A program made the position numbers and the translations under genes. From Dyella_D sp052115385 (lineage in GTDB: Bacteria; Pseudomonadota; Gammaproteobacteria; Xanthomonadales; Rhodanobacteraceae): a DNA stretch of 64,000 bases. The first letter of the stretch is position 1. The number at the start of each line of letters is the position of its first letter. The DNA is taken from assembly GCF_052115385.1 (NCBI RefSeq), contig NZ_JBFRGP010000005.1, forward strand, positions 1 through 64,000, given 5' to 3'. Positions 34,701 to 44,114 of the stretch are shown here, piece after piece. The notes below the pieces were generated by a model that saw only the letters and a program-made list of their open reading frames with translations, searched no databases and was not told the origin of the DNA.

Positions 34701-34872
34701 GCGCCGGCCGCTGGGTATCGCGTTGATCGGCGGCCTGATCATCTCGCAGAGCCTCACCCTGCTCAGCACCCCGGCCCTGTATGTGGTCTTCACCTGCCTC
34801 GCCGATCGCTGGAAAGCGATGCGCGCACGGCGCCGCGAGCGTTCGCGGCAGGCGGTGGCGCGGGCCTCCTGA
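31741..34872 (+). CDS. RND multidrug efflux permease (MdtC-like)
   Basis: A 1043-residue permease, start MNISGPFIRRPIGTSLL. It has the same features as its neighbour: GFVVDDAIVVIENIIRHMDEG in helix 4, GIVKKNAIMMIDFALVAQRE and RFRPIMMTTMVAILAALP near the C-terminus. It lacks the Gly/Asn-rich insert. Its pairing with the first permease in direct order after one adaptor supports a hetero-pump of the MdtBC kind. A small hairpin covers its stop codon. Confidence 0.92.
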   Translation: MNISGPFIRRPIGTSLLAIGMFVLGVICYSLLGVAALPDIQFPVIFVQAAQSGADASNMASTVAAPLERHLGQVAGIDTMRSRSSEGSASVFMMFQSGRNLDSAARDVQAAINAAQPDLPTGLTSQPSYQKANPNDDPIIAFALTSDTQSAAALYNVADSLLAQRLRQLDGVSSVDIAGAATPAIRVDLNLRAANAMGLSPDQIRNALIAANVTSPQGFLDNGKTLMAITANDNLHTAEEFADLVIASRNGTPVRLSDVAKVYSGQQDAFQAAWYQGKPGVLMYVYKKSDANVIATVDAVRELIPTLRSFLSPGTKLMPYFDGTPTIRASLHEVQATLLISLAMVVLTMALFLRRLAPTLIAAVAVPLSLAGAFVCMYLMGYTLNNLTLLALVIAIGFVVDDAIVVIENIIRHMDEGLSRFEATLLGAREIGFTIVSITASLVAVFIPLLFASGFTGLFMHEFTLTLVAAIVMSMLVSLTLTPSLCGRFLRAHDDRKRKEPSRLDRALDKFHAGMLAIYTAALNFSLRHTLLFALTPLALIVATVFLAGSVRTGLFPAQDTGLIWGRSTSSATVSFGETIKRQERLTGMLLGDPAVKSVSSRLGTSRTGTSGSFSIELKTRAEGRHETTFQVLDRLSAKAAKFPDLNLRLRPLQDLPSGGFGGSGQGAQYQISLQGNDIGELQTWLPKLVNELKKNPKLKDVGSDVDDAGLRQNIVVDRDKAARLGVGIGTIDSALYNAFGQRQISTIYSDINQYKVVLNALPNETATPEAINRLYVANTKGEMVPLTAFARQEPGVAPSTISHENQYSTMDLSFNLAPGISMGEAMQIVQATVTNMRMPGDIRLNVGGDFRRFQQSQGGMLLLLLAAIVTVYIVLGMLYESLIHPVTILSTLPAAGMGALLALWLTDTELSIVAQIALVLLIGIVKKNAIMMIDFALVAQREHGKSPLEAAREACVVRFRPIMMTTMVAILAALPIAIGLGEGSELRRPLGIALIGGLIISQSLTLLSTPALYVVFTCLADRWKAMRARRRERSRQAVARAS

Positions 34873-34931
34873 GGCCCGTGCCTGCTGAATGAAGCCGGCT
34901 CGACAATAACGGCGCGTTAACCGCCTACTCG

Positions 34932-34968
34932 GAACACTGTCCGCTCCTTTCGGGAAGGAGGAGTGTTC
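34932..34968 (+). promoter_or_regulatory. Hairpin masking the ribosome binding site of the LysM gene
   Basis: GAACACT (34932-34938) pairs with AGTGTTC (34962-34968), and CTCCTT (34944-34949) pairs with AAGGAG (34955-34960). Together they bury the whole AAGGAGGAG Shine-Dalgarno sequence and end one nt before the ATG. This geometry fits an RNA thermometer or another translation switch. No binding pocket can be recognised. Confidence 0.6.
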
Positions 34969-34969
34969 G

Positions 34970-35263
34970 ATGGGCAATGAAACAGGAAAACCCGATTTCT
35001 CCAACGTGCAAAGCGATGTCCAGTCGACGGCGCCCGACGCGCCCAAGGCGGACTTCAGCAACGTGGAGAGCAAGGTCGCTTCGACCGCGCCGGACGGGGA
35101 CCAGACCTATACCGTCGCCGCCGGCGACAATCTTTCGAAGATCGCCAAGCATTTCTATGGCAACGCCGACTGGAAACGCATCTTCGATGCCAACCGTGAC
35201 CAGCTGAGCAACCCGGACCTGATCAAACCCGGTCAGGTGCTGAAGATCCCCGCCAAGGACTGA
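34970..35263 (+). CDS. Small LysM-domain protein
   Basis: A 97-residue protein without a signal peptide. Residues 8-25 and 26-43 form a tandem repeat (KPDFSNVQSDVQSTAPDAP and KADFSNVESKVASTAPDGD), followed by one LysM domain (YTVAAGDNLSKIAKHFYGN to the IKPGQVLKIP end). The LysM part resembles that of the potassium-binding protein Kbp/YgaU, but the BON domain of that protein is missing. The strong Shine-Dalgarno sequence is masked by a hairpin. It precedes a lipoprotein gene by 14 nt, probably in one operon. Confidence 0.85.
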   Translation: MGNETGKPDFSNVQSDVQSTAPDAPKADFSNVESKVASTAPDGDQTYTVAAGDNLSKIAKHFYGNADWKRIFDANRDQLSNPDLIKPGQVLKIPAKD

Positions 35264-35277
35264 GAGAGGAGACCCGC

Positions 35278-35763
35278 ATGAAGATCGCTCGTACCCCGTA
35301 CCTGATCACCTTCGCGCTCGCCGCCACCCTGACCCTGGCCGCCTGCGGCAAGAAAGAAGAGGCCGCCACGCCGACCGCCGCACCGCCGGCCGCCGCCACG
35401 GCTGCTGCACCGGCGGCTGCGGCCCCGGCCCCCGCGCCGGCCGTCAGCCTGGTTTCGATCGACCTGGGCAGTGCCGTCGGCGCCGACCAGAAGGTCACCA
35501 CCGCGACCACCAGCTTCACCCCCAAGGACAGCATCTACGCCGCGGTCAGCACCAGCGGCAGCGGCAATGCCACCATCGCGGTGAAATGGACCTACCAGGA
35601 CGGCCAGACGGTGAAGGAAGACAGCAAGAGCATCGCCCCCACCGGGCCGGCCACCACCTCGTTCGAGATCAGCAAGCCGGACGGCTGGCCCGCCGGCAGC
35701 TACAAGGTGGATGTCAGCTTGAACGGCCAGCCTGCGGGAACCAAGGATTTCTCGGTGAAGTAA
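35278..35763 (+). CDS. Predicted lipoprotein, paralogue of the protein at 570-1136
   Basis: A 161-residue protein with a lipobox (LTLAACGKKEE, Cys about 23), an Ala/Pro linker to about 55 and a C-terminal domain with SIYAAVSTSGSG, KWTYQDGQTVKED, ATTSFEISKPDGWPAGSYKV and NGQPAGTKDF. The domain has the same order of motifs as the lipoprotein at 570-1136. It resembles a secreted immunoglobulin-like fold. It follows the LysM gene and ends before a strong palindromic terminator. No function is established. Confidence 0.82.
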   Translation: MKIARTPYLITFALAATLTLAACGKKEEAATPTAAPPAAATAAAPAAAAPAPAPAVSLVSIDLGSAVGADQKVTTATTSFTPKDSIYAAVSTSGSGNATIAVKWTYQDGQTVKEDSKSIAPTGPATTSFEISKPDGWPAGSYKVDVSLNGQPAGTKDFSVK

Positions 35764-35787
35764 ACGCACCGGGTGGTCCCGACATGG

Positions 35788-35815
35788 CGAAGGGCGCGGC
35801 ATGCCGCGCCCTTCG
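35788..35815. terminator. Bidirectional palindromic terminator
   Basis: A perfect 28-bp palindrome with core GGGCGCGGCATGCCGCGCCC lies between the converging lipoprotein and cupin genes. T-tracts are short, so it may work with Rho or simply block readthrough. Confidence 0.75.
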
Positions 35816-35820
35816 TCGTT

Positions 35821-36330
35821 TCAGGCCTGCGATCCATTGCGTTTGGCGAGGTCGCGGCATGGCGGCGCCGGTTGGGCGGGCGTATCACGCGCGGGCAGCA
35901 CGTCGGGCACCGTGATGTCGGCGCCGGCGGTGCCGGCATAGAACACGATCAGGGTGGTGCCTTCGTCGCCGGTGTAACCGCGGTGCACCTGGCCCACGAG
36001 CTCGGGCAGCACTTCGCCGTCGGCGAGAGAGCAGGTCGAACCCTCGCCCTGCGCGCGCTTCTCCACGGTGAGCGCACCCTTCAGCACATAGGCCGCATTG
36101 ATCACCGGATGGTGATGCCAGGCCAGCGTGCTGTGCGGCGGAATGACGATGCGCAGCACGGTGATCTGCGGCTGGCCGGCCGGATAGGCCGGATAGGGCG
36201 TGCCGTCCCAGGAGCGCGTGGTCTTCAGCAGGGTGGTGCTTTCGGCGGCGTGGGCCGAGCCGGCAGCGGCCATGAGCGCGAGCGGGAACAGGAAGGTCCT
36301 GGGGAGGAGCGGCGCGGGGCGGCGGTGCAT
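35821..36330 (-). CDS. Secreted cupin-domain protein
   Basis: A 169-residue protein with a signal peptide (LLPRTFLFPLALMAAAGSAHA) and a single cupin barrel. Metal-binding motif 1 is seen in STLAWHHHPVINAAYVLKGALTV and motif 2 around GQVHRGYTGDEGTTLIVFY. Periplasmic single-cupin proteins of this type have no common known reaction. The four His residues suggest bound metal. Confidence 0.82.
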   Translation of the reverse strand: MHRRPAPLLPRTFLFPLALMAAAGSAHAAESTTLLKTTRSWDGTPYPAYPAGQPQITVLRIVIPPHSTLAWHHHPVINAAYVLKGALTVEKRAQGEGSTCSLADGEVLPELVGQVHRGYTGDEGTTLIVFYAGTAGADITVPDVLPARDTPAQPAPPCRDLAKRNGSQA

Positions 36331-36598
36331 GGCGTGTCCTTGCGGGTCCGGGGAGGGCGGGGCTCGTCATCGTCTGATGTTTTGCGTGACGTATCCATGC
36401 GCGTGTCGCGGCTTCGATCCCGTACCTGGCCGTACGTCCCCTCTCGGAGGATTGGACAAAAACGCCCCGCGCCGGTTCCGTCGTCCCGGCGAACACGCGA
36501 CAATGCTTGGCTTTCGTGGATCCCGTCGCCATGTGACCGGTTCCGCCCGCCGCCCGGCGGCGCCCCCTTCCTGTCAACGTCGTTGCAAGAGGCCAGAC

Positions 36599-38830
<2,232 letters not shown>

Positions 38831-38851
38831 GCGCCAGTCGCGTGGATGAAG

Positions 38852-38879
38852 AAGGGCGCCTTGATGGCGCCCTTTTTTT
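38852..38879 (+). terminator. Rho-independent terminator of icd
   Basis: AAGGGCGCC, loop TTGAT, GGCGCCCTT and a run of seven T residues, 21 nt after the icd stop codon. Confidence 0.93.
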
Positions 38880-38923
38880 CGGGCTGCTGTCCAGACAGTC
38901 AGGTCGATGGCCCGCGATTCGCA

Positions 38924-38994
38924 GACGAATCCCGTCAAAATGACGGGATACTCAGCTATCTCGTCAGTATCCCGTCATTTTGACGGGATTCGTC
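38924..38994. repeat. Perfect 29-bp inverted repeat with nested palindromes
   Basis: Arms at 38924-38952 and 38966-38994 are exact reverse complements, separated by 13 nt. Each arm itself contains the palindrome CCCGTCA-AAA-TGACGGG, giving four half-sites in all. The right arm directly touches the stop codon of the AbiEii-like gene. It could be a transcription end structure, an operator array or the remnant of a mobile element. No transposase lies beside it. Confidence 0.85.
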
Positions 38995-39858
38995 TCAATG
39001 GCCGGCGAAAGGCGATGCTTTGCCGGACAGGCCGGCATGGAAGGCATCGAGCAAGCGCAGCGCTCGATCGGCGTTGGTCGAGCGCGGCATGTCGGAGATC
39101 AGCCGCAGCGGACCATCGCGATCCAGCTCCGGGCGAAGGATGTCCAGCAGGCTATCCAGCGCCTGCTGATCCTGGCGCATGACTTCGTGTGCGTCGGTGC
39201 CGAGCAGCCAGGCGCCGGCGGTTTCGAAGTCATAGTCGTCGGCATCGAGCAAACGAACGTCATACATCCGCTCATGCTGGCCGGCATTCGGATACGTGAT
39301 GAGCAGCAGCCAAAGATCGGCAGCGTCCTTGCCGGGTGCCGTATCGCGCCGTTCGCGCCAGGCCACCAGTTTCATCGCCGCCAGCATGGGCAGCGAGACG
39401 ACATGGATGGATGCCCCGCCGGGCAGCGCGACGTCCAGCGCCGAGCGCGCCGCTTCGCGGTAACCGAGCACGGTCATGACCTGCGCGCCCTCGGGCGGCC
39501 AGGCGATGCGGCGGTCGCTTGCTTCGACGCCGCCGAAGGGAATGAGATCCACGATCAGTACGGGCCCGTAATGTAGTCGATGCAGATGGCCTTTCTCGGC
39601 GACGAAACCACCCGCTTCGATCAGGCGGCTGCGCAGCTCCTCGAACTGCTGCCAATGCTCTACGGCTATGGCGATGTCGATATCCGCCGTAGCGCGAGCC
39701 GTTTCTATGCCGTGCGCATAGAGCAACAGCAGGTCGCGCGCCATCGCTCCCACCAGCAGCAACGGGACACCATTCGCATGGAGCTGGATGGCGCGAGTCA
39801 CCTCGGCCAGGAAACGCAGCCGCCCGTCCTCACTTAAATCGATCGACGATGCGCTCAT
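38995..39858 (-). CDS. AbiEii/AbiGii-type nucleotidyltransferase toxin
   Basis: A 287-residue protein of the polymerase-beta-like nucleotidyltransferase fold. GAMARDLLL near residue 38 and the acidic pair TADIDIAIAV near 57-66 form the active site, followed by VLIVDLIPFGG. AbiEii toxins of type IV systems arrest growth and can stop phage; related enzymes transfer nucleotides to RNA. The gene overlaps the end of the AbiEi-like gene by 29 nt, as is usual for this pair. Confidence 0.85.
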   Translation of the reverse strand: MSASSIDLSEDGRLRFLAEVTRAIQLHANGVPLLLVGAMARDLLLLYAHGIETARATADIDIAIAVEHWQQFEELRSRLIEAGGFVAEKGHLHRLHYGPVLIVDLIPFGGVEASDRRIAWPPEGAQVMTVLGYREAARSALDVALPGGASIHVVSLPMLAAMKLVAWRERRDTAPGKDAADLWLLLITYPNAGQHERMYDVRLLDADDYDFETAGAWLLGTDAHEVMRQDQQALDSLLDILRPELDRDGPLRLISDMPRSTNADRALRLLDAFHAGLSGKASPFAGH

Positions 39859-40852
39859 GGAGCTTGTCCGCGGTTTCGATGGTGCGCGCGTCGCCGATGG
39901 CCATCAGGTCGGCGTAGACCAGCACGTCGGGCGCCAGTCCGGCCCGTTCGGTGGGGAAATCCCAGAAGCGTTCGAGCAGCTCCACATTGCCGTTGGGGTC
40001 GGGCAGCAGGCGGTGCTCGGCCAGGAAGCGTGCATCGGGTTTCCTGCCGTAGAGCGTGACGGTCTGCGGGCGCAGATAACCGGTGAGCTGTGCAGCAGCG
40101 GTTTCTCCGCCCAGCAGCAGATCGTGGGCATGCACATCCTCGGCCGTCGCCCAGGCCAGCGTTTGCGCGCGATAGCGCTGGCGCACCAGCTTCGGGCGCA
40201 GGGTGCGGATGTAGGCATCGACCCATTGCCGCAGCAAGACATCGCCATGGGTCAGGCGGCGGCGCTTGCCAAGGGTGATGGCGAAGCCGAGCGCGGGCAG
40301 TTCGGCCAGTACGCCGCCGATGGTCCCGTGCGCCACGCCGGCGCGCGCGGCCAGTTCGCGGTATGGCAGGTCGATCCAGTCGGGATGGCACAGCAGGGTG
40401 AACAACACCTGCAGGCCTGCTGTAGTGAAGGCTCGCCCGCCCGTTCTGGTGGTGTGCGCCGCCCCGGTCGGCCGCTGGCCTTTCACCCAGACCAGGAACT
40501 CCGGCGTGGGCAAATAGGCGTTGCCGGCGGTATCGATGAAGGGGACGTTCTGGCGCTGCAGTTCGTCGGCCATCGGGGGTGTGACGTAGTCGGCGACCAG
40601 CAGCCCTCGCGGGCCATACCGGCGCACCTGCCTGGCGGCCAGGGCGAGGTTGGCCGGTCGCAGGCGCGTCTTGATCTCCGCCACGTAGTCCACGGTCTTT
40701 CCGGCGTAGTGGGCTTGCAGCAGGGCATCCGGCTGGTGCGTGCCGGGGGCCGGGGTTCCCGCGGCCTGCGTCCAGGTCAGGCCCTGGGCTTGGCCGGCCT
40801 TCATCGCGGCAGCCAGGACTTCGTGTTCGTGCTGGCGGAGATCTTTGTCCAT
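39830..40852 (-). CDS. AbiEi-family antitoxin with nuclease-like N-terminus
   Basis: A 340-residue protein. The C-terminal two-thirds contain a winged helix (about 150-210; TTAGLQVLFTLLCHPDWIDLPYRELAARAGVAHGTIGGVL) and the AbiEi C-terminal domain. Residues about 40-78 read PDALL, then 13 residues later AEIK, then AARQV, the pattern of PD-(D/E)XK nuclease folds (Pro41-Asp42, Glu59-x-Lys61). Two identical palindromes upstream fit autoregulation. ATG at 40852 is chosen because the one 24 nt upstream lies inside an operator; neither has a clear ribosome binding site. Confidence 0.82.
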   Translation of the reverse strand: MDKDLRQHEHEVLAAAMKAGQAQGLTWTQAAGTPAPGTHQPDALLQAHYAGKTVDYVAEIKTRLRPANLALAARQVRRYGPRGLLVADYVTPPMADELQRQNVPFIDTAGNAYLPTPEFLVWVKGQRPTGAAHTTRTGGRAFTTAGLQVLFTLLCHPDWIDLPYRELAARAGVAHGTIGGVLAELPALGFAITLGKRRRLTHGDVLLRQWVDAYIRTLRPKLVRQRYRAQTLAWATAEDVHAHDLLLGGETAAAQLTGYLRPQTVTLYGRKPDARFLAEHRLLPDPNGNVELLERFWDFPTERAGLAPDVLVYADLMAIGDARTIETADKLHERIVDRFK

Positions 40853-40863
40853 AAAGATGGATT

Positions 40864-40961
40864 GTCCATGCCGCATGGACGAAAGTCAATATTAGACAAT
40901 TGCAAAAACAATTACTTAGACAGTTATGTCCAAATATTATCGATGTCCATGCCGCATGGAC
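40864..40961 (-). promoter_or_regulatory. abiE promoter with two identical operators
   Basis: GTCCATG-CCG-CATGGAC occurs at 40864-40880 and again at 40945-40961, 81 bp apart, flanking an AT-rich stretch that contains a TAATAT -10 hexamer (40894-40889, minus strand). AbiEi antitoxins are known to bind paired inverted repeats and repress their operon, so this is the expected site. The AT-richness stands out from the neighbouring genes. Confidence 0.8.
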
Positions 40962-41066
40962 ATGAGCCAATGGTGGGCAAATGGCTTCTGATACCGGCCT
41001 GTCTTCCCCCCACCCTTCGCCGCCGAACGAACCGTCCCTATCCCGCACCCGACTAGACTGCCCTGC

Positions 41067-41768
41067 ATGACCGACGCCCCCGCCATGACCCGCTACCAGC
41101 TCGCCGAAGTCGGCGCCCTGCTGGCCGAGCCAGCGCGTGCGGCGATGCTGCTGGCCTTGTCCGACGGCACCGCGCGTCCGGCCGGCGAACTGGCGCGAGT
41201 GGCCGGTATCGGTGCGGCGACCGCGAGCGCGCATCTGAAACGCCTGCTCGACGGCGGCCTGCTCGCGTTGCACGCGCAGGGCCGGCATCGCTATTACCGG
41301 CTCGCCGACGACGAGGTCTCGGCGATGCTCGAAGCGCTGGCCATGCCGCGTACGCGTGACGCGGCGCCGAAGTCCTCCGCCGATCCGGCGGTGCGCCGCG
41401 CACGCACCTGCTACCGCCATCTCGCCGGCCAGCTCGGCGTGGCGTTGTGCGAAAGCCTGCTGGCGCGCGATTACCTGGAGGCCGCCAGCGAGGGCCTGCG
41501 CCTGCTGCCCGCCGGCGCGGAAGCGCTGACTTCCGCCGGCCTCAAAGTGCAGGCCACCGGGCAGTTGCTGCGCCTGCATGGCCGCGGCTGCCTGGACTGG
41601 ACCGAGCGGCGCCTGCATGTCGGCGGCCCGCTCGGCGTGGCGCTGACCTCGGCCATGCTCGATGCGGGCTGGCTGCGCCGCGCTACGCAGGGGCGTGCGC
41701 TGGTGCCCAGCGCCGATGGCCTGCGTTGCCTGTCCTCGCTGGGCGTGAGGCTCGACACCCCGTTGTAG
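41067..41768 (+). CDS. ArsR-family winged-helix regulator (long form)
   Basis: A 233-residue protein. Residues 8-90 form an ArsR-type winged helix (LLAEPARAAMLLALSDGT, LARVAGIGAATASAHLKRLLDGGLLAL, GRHRYYRLADDEV). A C-terminal domain of about 130 residues with several cysteines (CYRHLAGQLGVALCESLLAR, HGRGCLDWTERRLH) has no recognised ligand. Its TAG stop codon is the GTAG foot of the following REP. It is divergent from the abiE operon. Confidence 0.88.
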   Translation: MTDAPAMTRYQLAEVGALLAEPARAAMLLALSDGTARPAGELARVAGIGAATASAHLKRLLDGGLLALHAQGRHRYYRLADDEVSAMLEALAMPRTRDAAPKSSADPAVRRARTCYRHLAGQLGVALCESLLARDYLEAASEGLRLLPAGAEALTSAGLKVQATGQLLRLHGRGCLDWTERRLHVGGPLGVALTSAMLDAGWLRRATQGRALVPSADGLRCLSSLGVRLDTPL

Positions 41769-41856
41769 GTTGGGGTGAGCCGCCGGCGAACCCCAACGTT
41801 GCGCTGCGCTTGGAACTGGCGGTGTCGGGGTTCGCCTGCGGCTCACCCCAACCTGC
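41765..41856. repeat. REP pair abutting the ArsR stop codon
   Basis: Inverted units with GTAG on the left, which gives the ArsR gene its stop codon, and GCAG on the right. The spacer is about 28 nt. Confidence 0.88.
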
Positions 41857-41876
41857 GTAGCCGCGCGGTGCGCGGC

Positions 41877-42806
41877 TTACTGCGTCTTCTTGCGTCCGAA
41901 CAACCGCGCGAAGAAGCCGCCGAGCGCCACGATGCCGACCATGATCACCTTCTTGAGCCCCAGCAGGATCACGCCGAGCTTGGCGAACAGGCCGGCCTTG
42001 GCGGCGATGCCGCCGGCCACCAGTGCGCCGATGCCGTAGGCGGCGAGCTTGTCGGTCTTCGAGTTGTAGTCGGCGTAGCGCTCGCCGTCGTTGAACTCGG
42101 TCATCTCCAGCACCTTGGGCATATCCGCGCGCACCTGCGCCAGCTGGTCGATCGGCGCCACCGCATTGAGCGAGAGATAGCCGCGGCGGCCGAGCACGCG
42201 GATGGCGTAGTTCAGCGAGGCGCTGTCGGAAGAACCATCGGCCTTCTTGAACTTCAGGTTGCGCGCCCAGTACAGCTTGTGCGAAGCCGCGTCGTAATGC
42301 GGCTGCTCGGCCCAGCCGACCAGCTCGATCGCCGGATAGCCCTGCTTGAGGCGCTCGGCATTCTCGTCCTTGCTGGCATCCTGCATGTCCTTGAGCATGG
42401 CGCTGTAGTCGATCTTGGCCGCGTACTCGTCGGACACGTAGCCCTCGTCGACGAAGGTCACCACCACCGCCCAGGCCTTGTCGTCGAGCAGCACCTTCAT
42501 GTCTTCGCTGGGCAGGATCATGCCCAGCACGTCCTGGTCCGGCGGGTTGTTCCACAGCCGGGTCAGCACCTCCTGCGACTCCTTGGCCGACAGGAAGCTA
42601 TAGCCCTTTTCCAGCTTCAGCGTGGCCTGCGCGCCGGGCACCACCACGTCGCCGGTGGCCGGATGCAGCGATTTGAGAAAGGCCTGCGCCTCGGCGGGCA
42701 CGCTCTCTTCCGCGGCCGGCGTGTCGTCGGCAGGTGCGGCGAGCAGCGGCGAGGTCCAAGCGAAGGCGGCCAGCAGGCCGAGTGCCGGCAGGAGTTTGCT
42801 TTGCAT
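41877..42806 (-). CDS. DUF2167 family membrane protein
   Basis: A 309-residue protein with a signal peptide (LGLLAAFAWTSPLLAAPA), a large extracytoplasmic domain (GYSFLSAKESQEVLTRLWNNPP, WAVVVTFVDEGYVSDE, PAIELVGWAEQPHYDAASHKLYWA) and two C-terminal transmembrane segments (GALVAGGIAAKAGLFAKLG, VIMVGIVALGGFFARLF). These features match DUF2167, found in many bacteria and of unknown role. Confidence 0.88.
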   Translation of the reverse strand: MQSKLLPALGLLAAFAWTSPLLAAPADDTPAAEESVPAEAQAFLKSLHPATGDVVVPGAQATLKLEKGYSFLSAKESQEVLTRLWNNPPDQDVLGMILPSEDMKVLLDDKAWAVVVTFVDEGYVSDEYAAKIDYSAMLKDMQDASKDENAERLKQGYPAIELVGWAEQPHYDAASHKLYWARNLKFKKADGSSDSASLNYAIRVLGRRGYLSLNAVAPIDQLAQVRADMPKVLEMTEFNDGERYADYNSKTDKLAAYGIGALVAGGIAAKAGLFAKLGVILLGLKKVIMVGIVALGGFFARLFGRKKTQ

Positions 42807-42941
42807 GTGCGGGTCCCTGGATATCGTCCGTTGATATAAGTGCGTCCGGTGCGGGCGCGAGTCCATCGCTCCCCCTTTGGCGCGACGGTTCGTGAATTCT
42901 TGCAGGGACAGGTGGGGCTTTGCCAGCCCCGCGGCGCGGTC

Positions 42942-43895
42942 TCAGGCCACCGCCAGCAACGGTTTCACATCCCCGCCCGGCGCCCCCCGCTGCGCGCGCG
43001 CCAGCACATCCGGCAAATGCTCCGCGACGTAGTCGATAAAGCAACGCATCGCCGGCGTATGCCCGTGGCGGGACGGATACACCGCATGCACATTGCCCGG
43101 CGGCAGGCTCCAGGCCGGCAGCACCGGCACCAGCTGGCCGCGCGCGATCGGTTCGCGGCAGATAAAGCGCGGCAGCTGCGCGATGCCTAAGCCACCGGTC
43201 ACCGCTTGATACAGCACCTGCAAGTCGTCGCTGACCAGGCTGGGATGATGTTCGACGCGCTGCGCATGGCCGGCCGCGTCGAGCAAGGTCCAGAAATGGC
43301 GGCCTTCGCAGGACAGCACGCTCACGCTGGGCAGGTGGCGCAGGTCAGCGGGCTGTTGCGGGGGCTCGGCACGCTGCAGCAGTTCCGGGCTGGCGACCAG
43401 GATCTGCGGATCCATGCCGAAACTGCGCACCACCAGGCTGGAATCCTGCACCGAGGCGCGCACGCGGAAGGCGATGTCGTAGCCGTTGGCGACCACGTCC
43501 ACCTGGTGGTGGCAGATATCCAGGTCCACCTGCACGTCCGGATGCCGGCGCAGAAAACCGACCAGCACCGGTGCCAGCAGCAACTGCGCGAACATCACCG
43601 GGCAGGCCACCCGCAAGCGTCCGCGCGGGATCGCCTGGGCGTCGTCGATCACCTCCTGCGCGCGTTCGGCCGCGGCCAGCATCAGGCAGCACTGGTCGTA
43701 GTAGCGGCGGCCGATCTCGGTGACGTGCGAGCGCCGCGTGGTGCGCTGGATCAGCCGCACGCCGAGGTGTTCTTCCAGCCGCGCGATGCGGAAGCTCAGT
43801 TGCGATTTGGCCATGCCCAGCGCGCGGCTGGCGGCCGTGAAGCTGCCGTGCTCGACCACCTGCACGAAATAGAGGATGTCGTTGAGATCCTGCAT
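42942..43895 (-). CDS. LysR-family transcriptional regulator
   Basis: A 317-residue LysR protein. The helix-turn-helix is at about 1-60 (ILYFVQVVEHGSFTAASRALGMAKSQLSFRIARLEEHLGVRLIQRTTRR), followed by the effector domain. The start MQDLND is where the family begins; the frame continues upstream only by chance. It is divergent from the decaheme cytochrome operon and there is an 8-bp inverted repeat between them, so it may control that operon as well as itself. Confidence 0.92.
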   Translation of the reverse strand: MQDLNDILYFVQVVEHGSFTAASRALGMAKSQLSFRIARLEEHLGVRLIQRTTRRSHVTEIGRRYYDQCCLMLAAAERAQEVIDDAQAIPRGRLRVACPVMFAQLLLAPVLVGFLRRHPDVQVDLDICHHQVDVVANGYDIAFRVRASVQDSSLVVRSFGMDPQILVASPELLQRAEPPQQPADLRHLPSVSVLSCEGRHFWTLLDAAGHAQRVEHHPSLVSDDLQVLYQAVTGGLGIAQLPRFICREPIARGQLVPVLPAWSLPPGNVHAVYPSRHGHTPAMRCFIDYVAEHLPDVLARAQRGAPGGDVKPLLAVA

Positions 43896-43987
43896 GTCCC
43901 GGCTCCCGTCGCGGGATGAGCCCCCGTTTTTCAGGCTAGCGCAAGATCTGGCGTTGCCATGCTGCGTCGCCACAACTCGCGATTGTT

Positions 43988-44019
43988 CTCGTGCCTTGGA
44001 CAATCATTTTCGGCACGAG
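43988..44019. promoter_or_regulatory. Inverted repeat between the LysR and decaheme cytochrome genes
   Basis: CTCGTGCC (43988-43995) and GGCACGAG (44012-44019) are perfect complements separated by 16 nt. The site lies about midway in the 219-nt divergent gap, 93 nt from the LysR start and 96 nt from the cytochrome start. It fits a regulator dimer or tetramer site. Confidence 0.6.
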
Positions 44020-44114
44020 GGCTTATTCCCGTTTCGGCGAGGGTGAATACTCCTGGCGGCACCGGCCTTGGGGGCGAGCCGCCGGTGCTTCACGCTAGCC
44101 AATGGGGTTCCGCC

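Noticed and set aside
38924..38994. The perfect inverted repeat as ends of an insertion sequence
   Set aside because: Only 13 nt separate the arms and no transposase or target duplication is visible; kept as an unexplained repeat.
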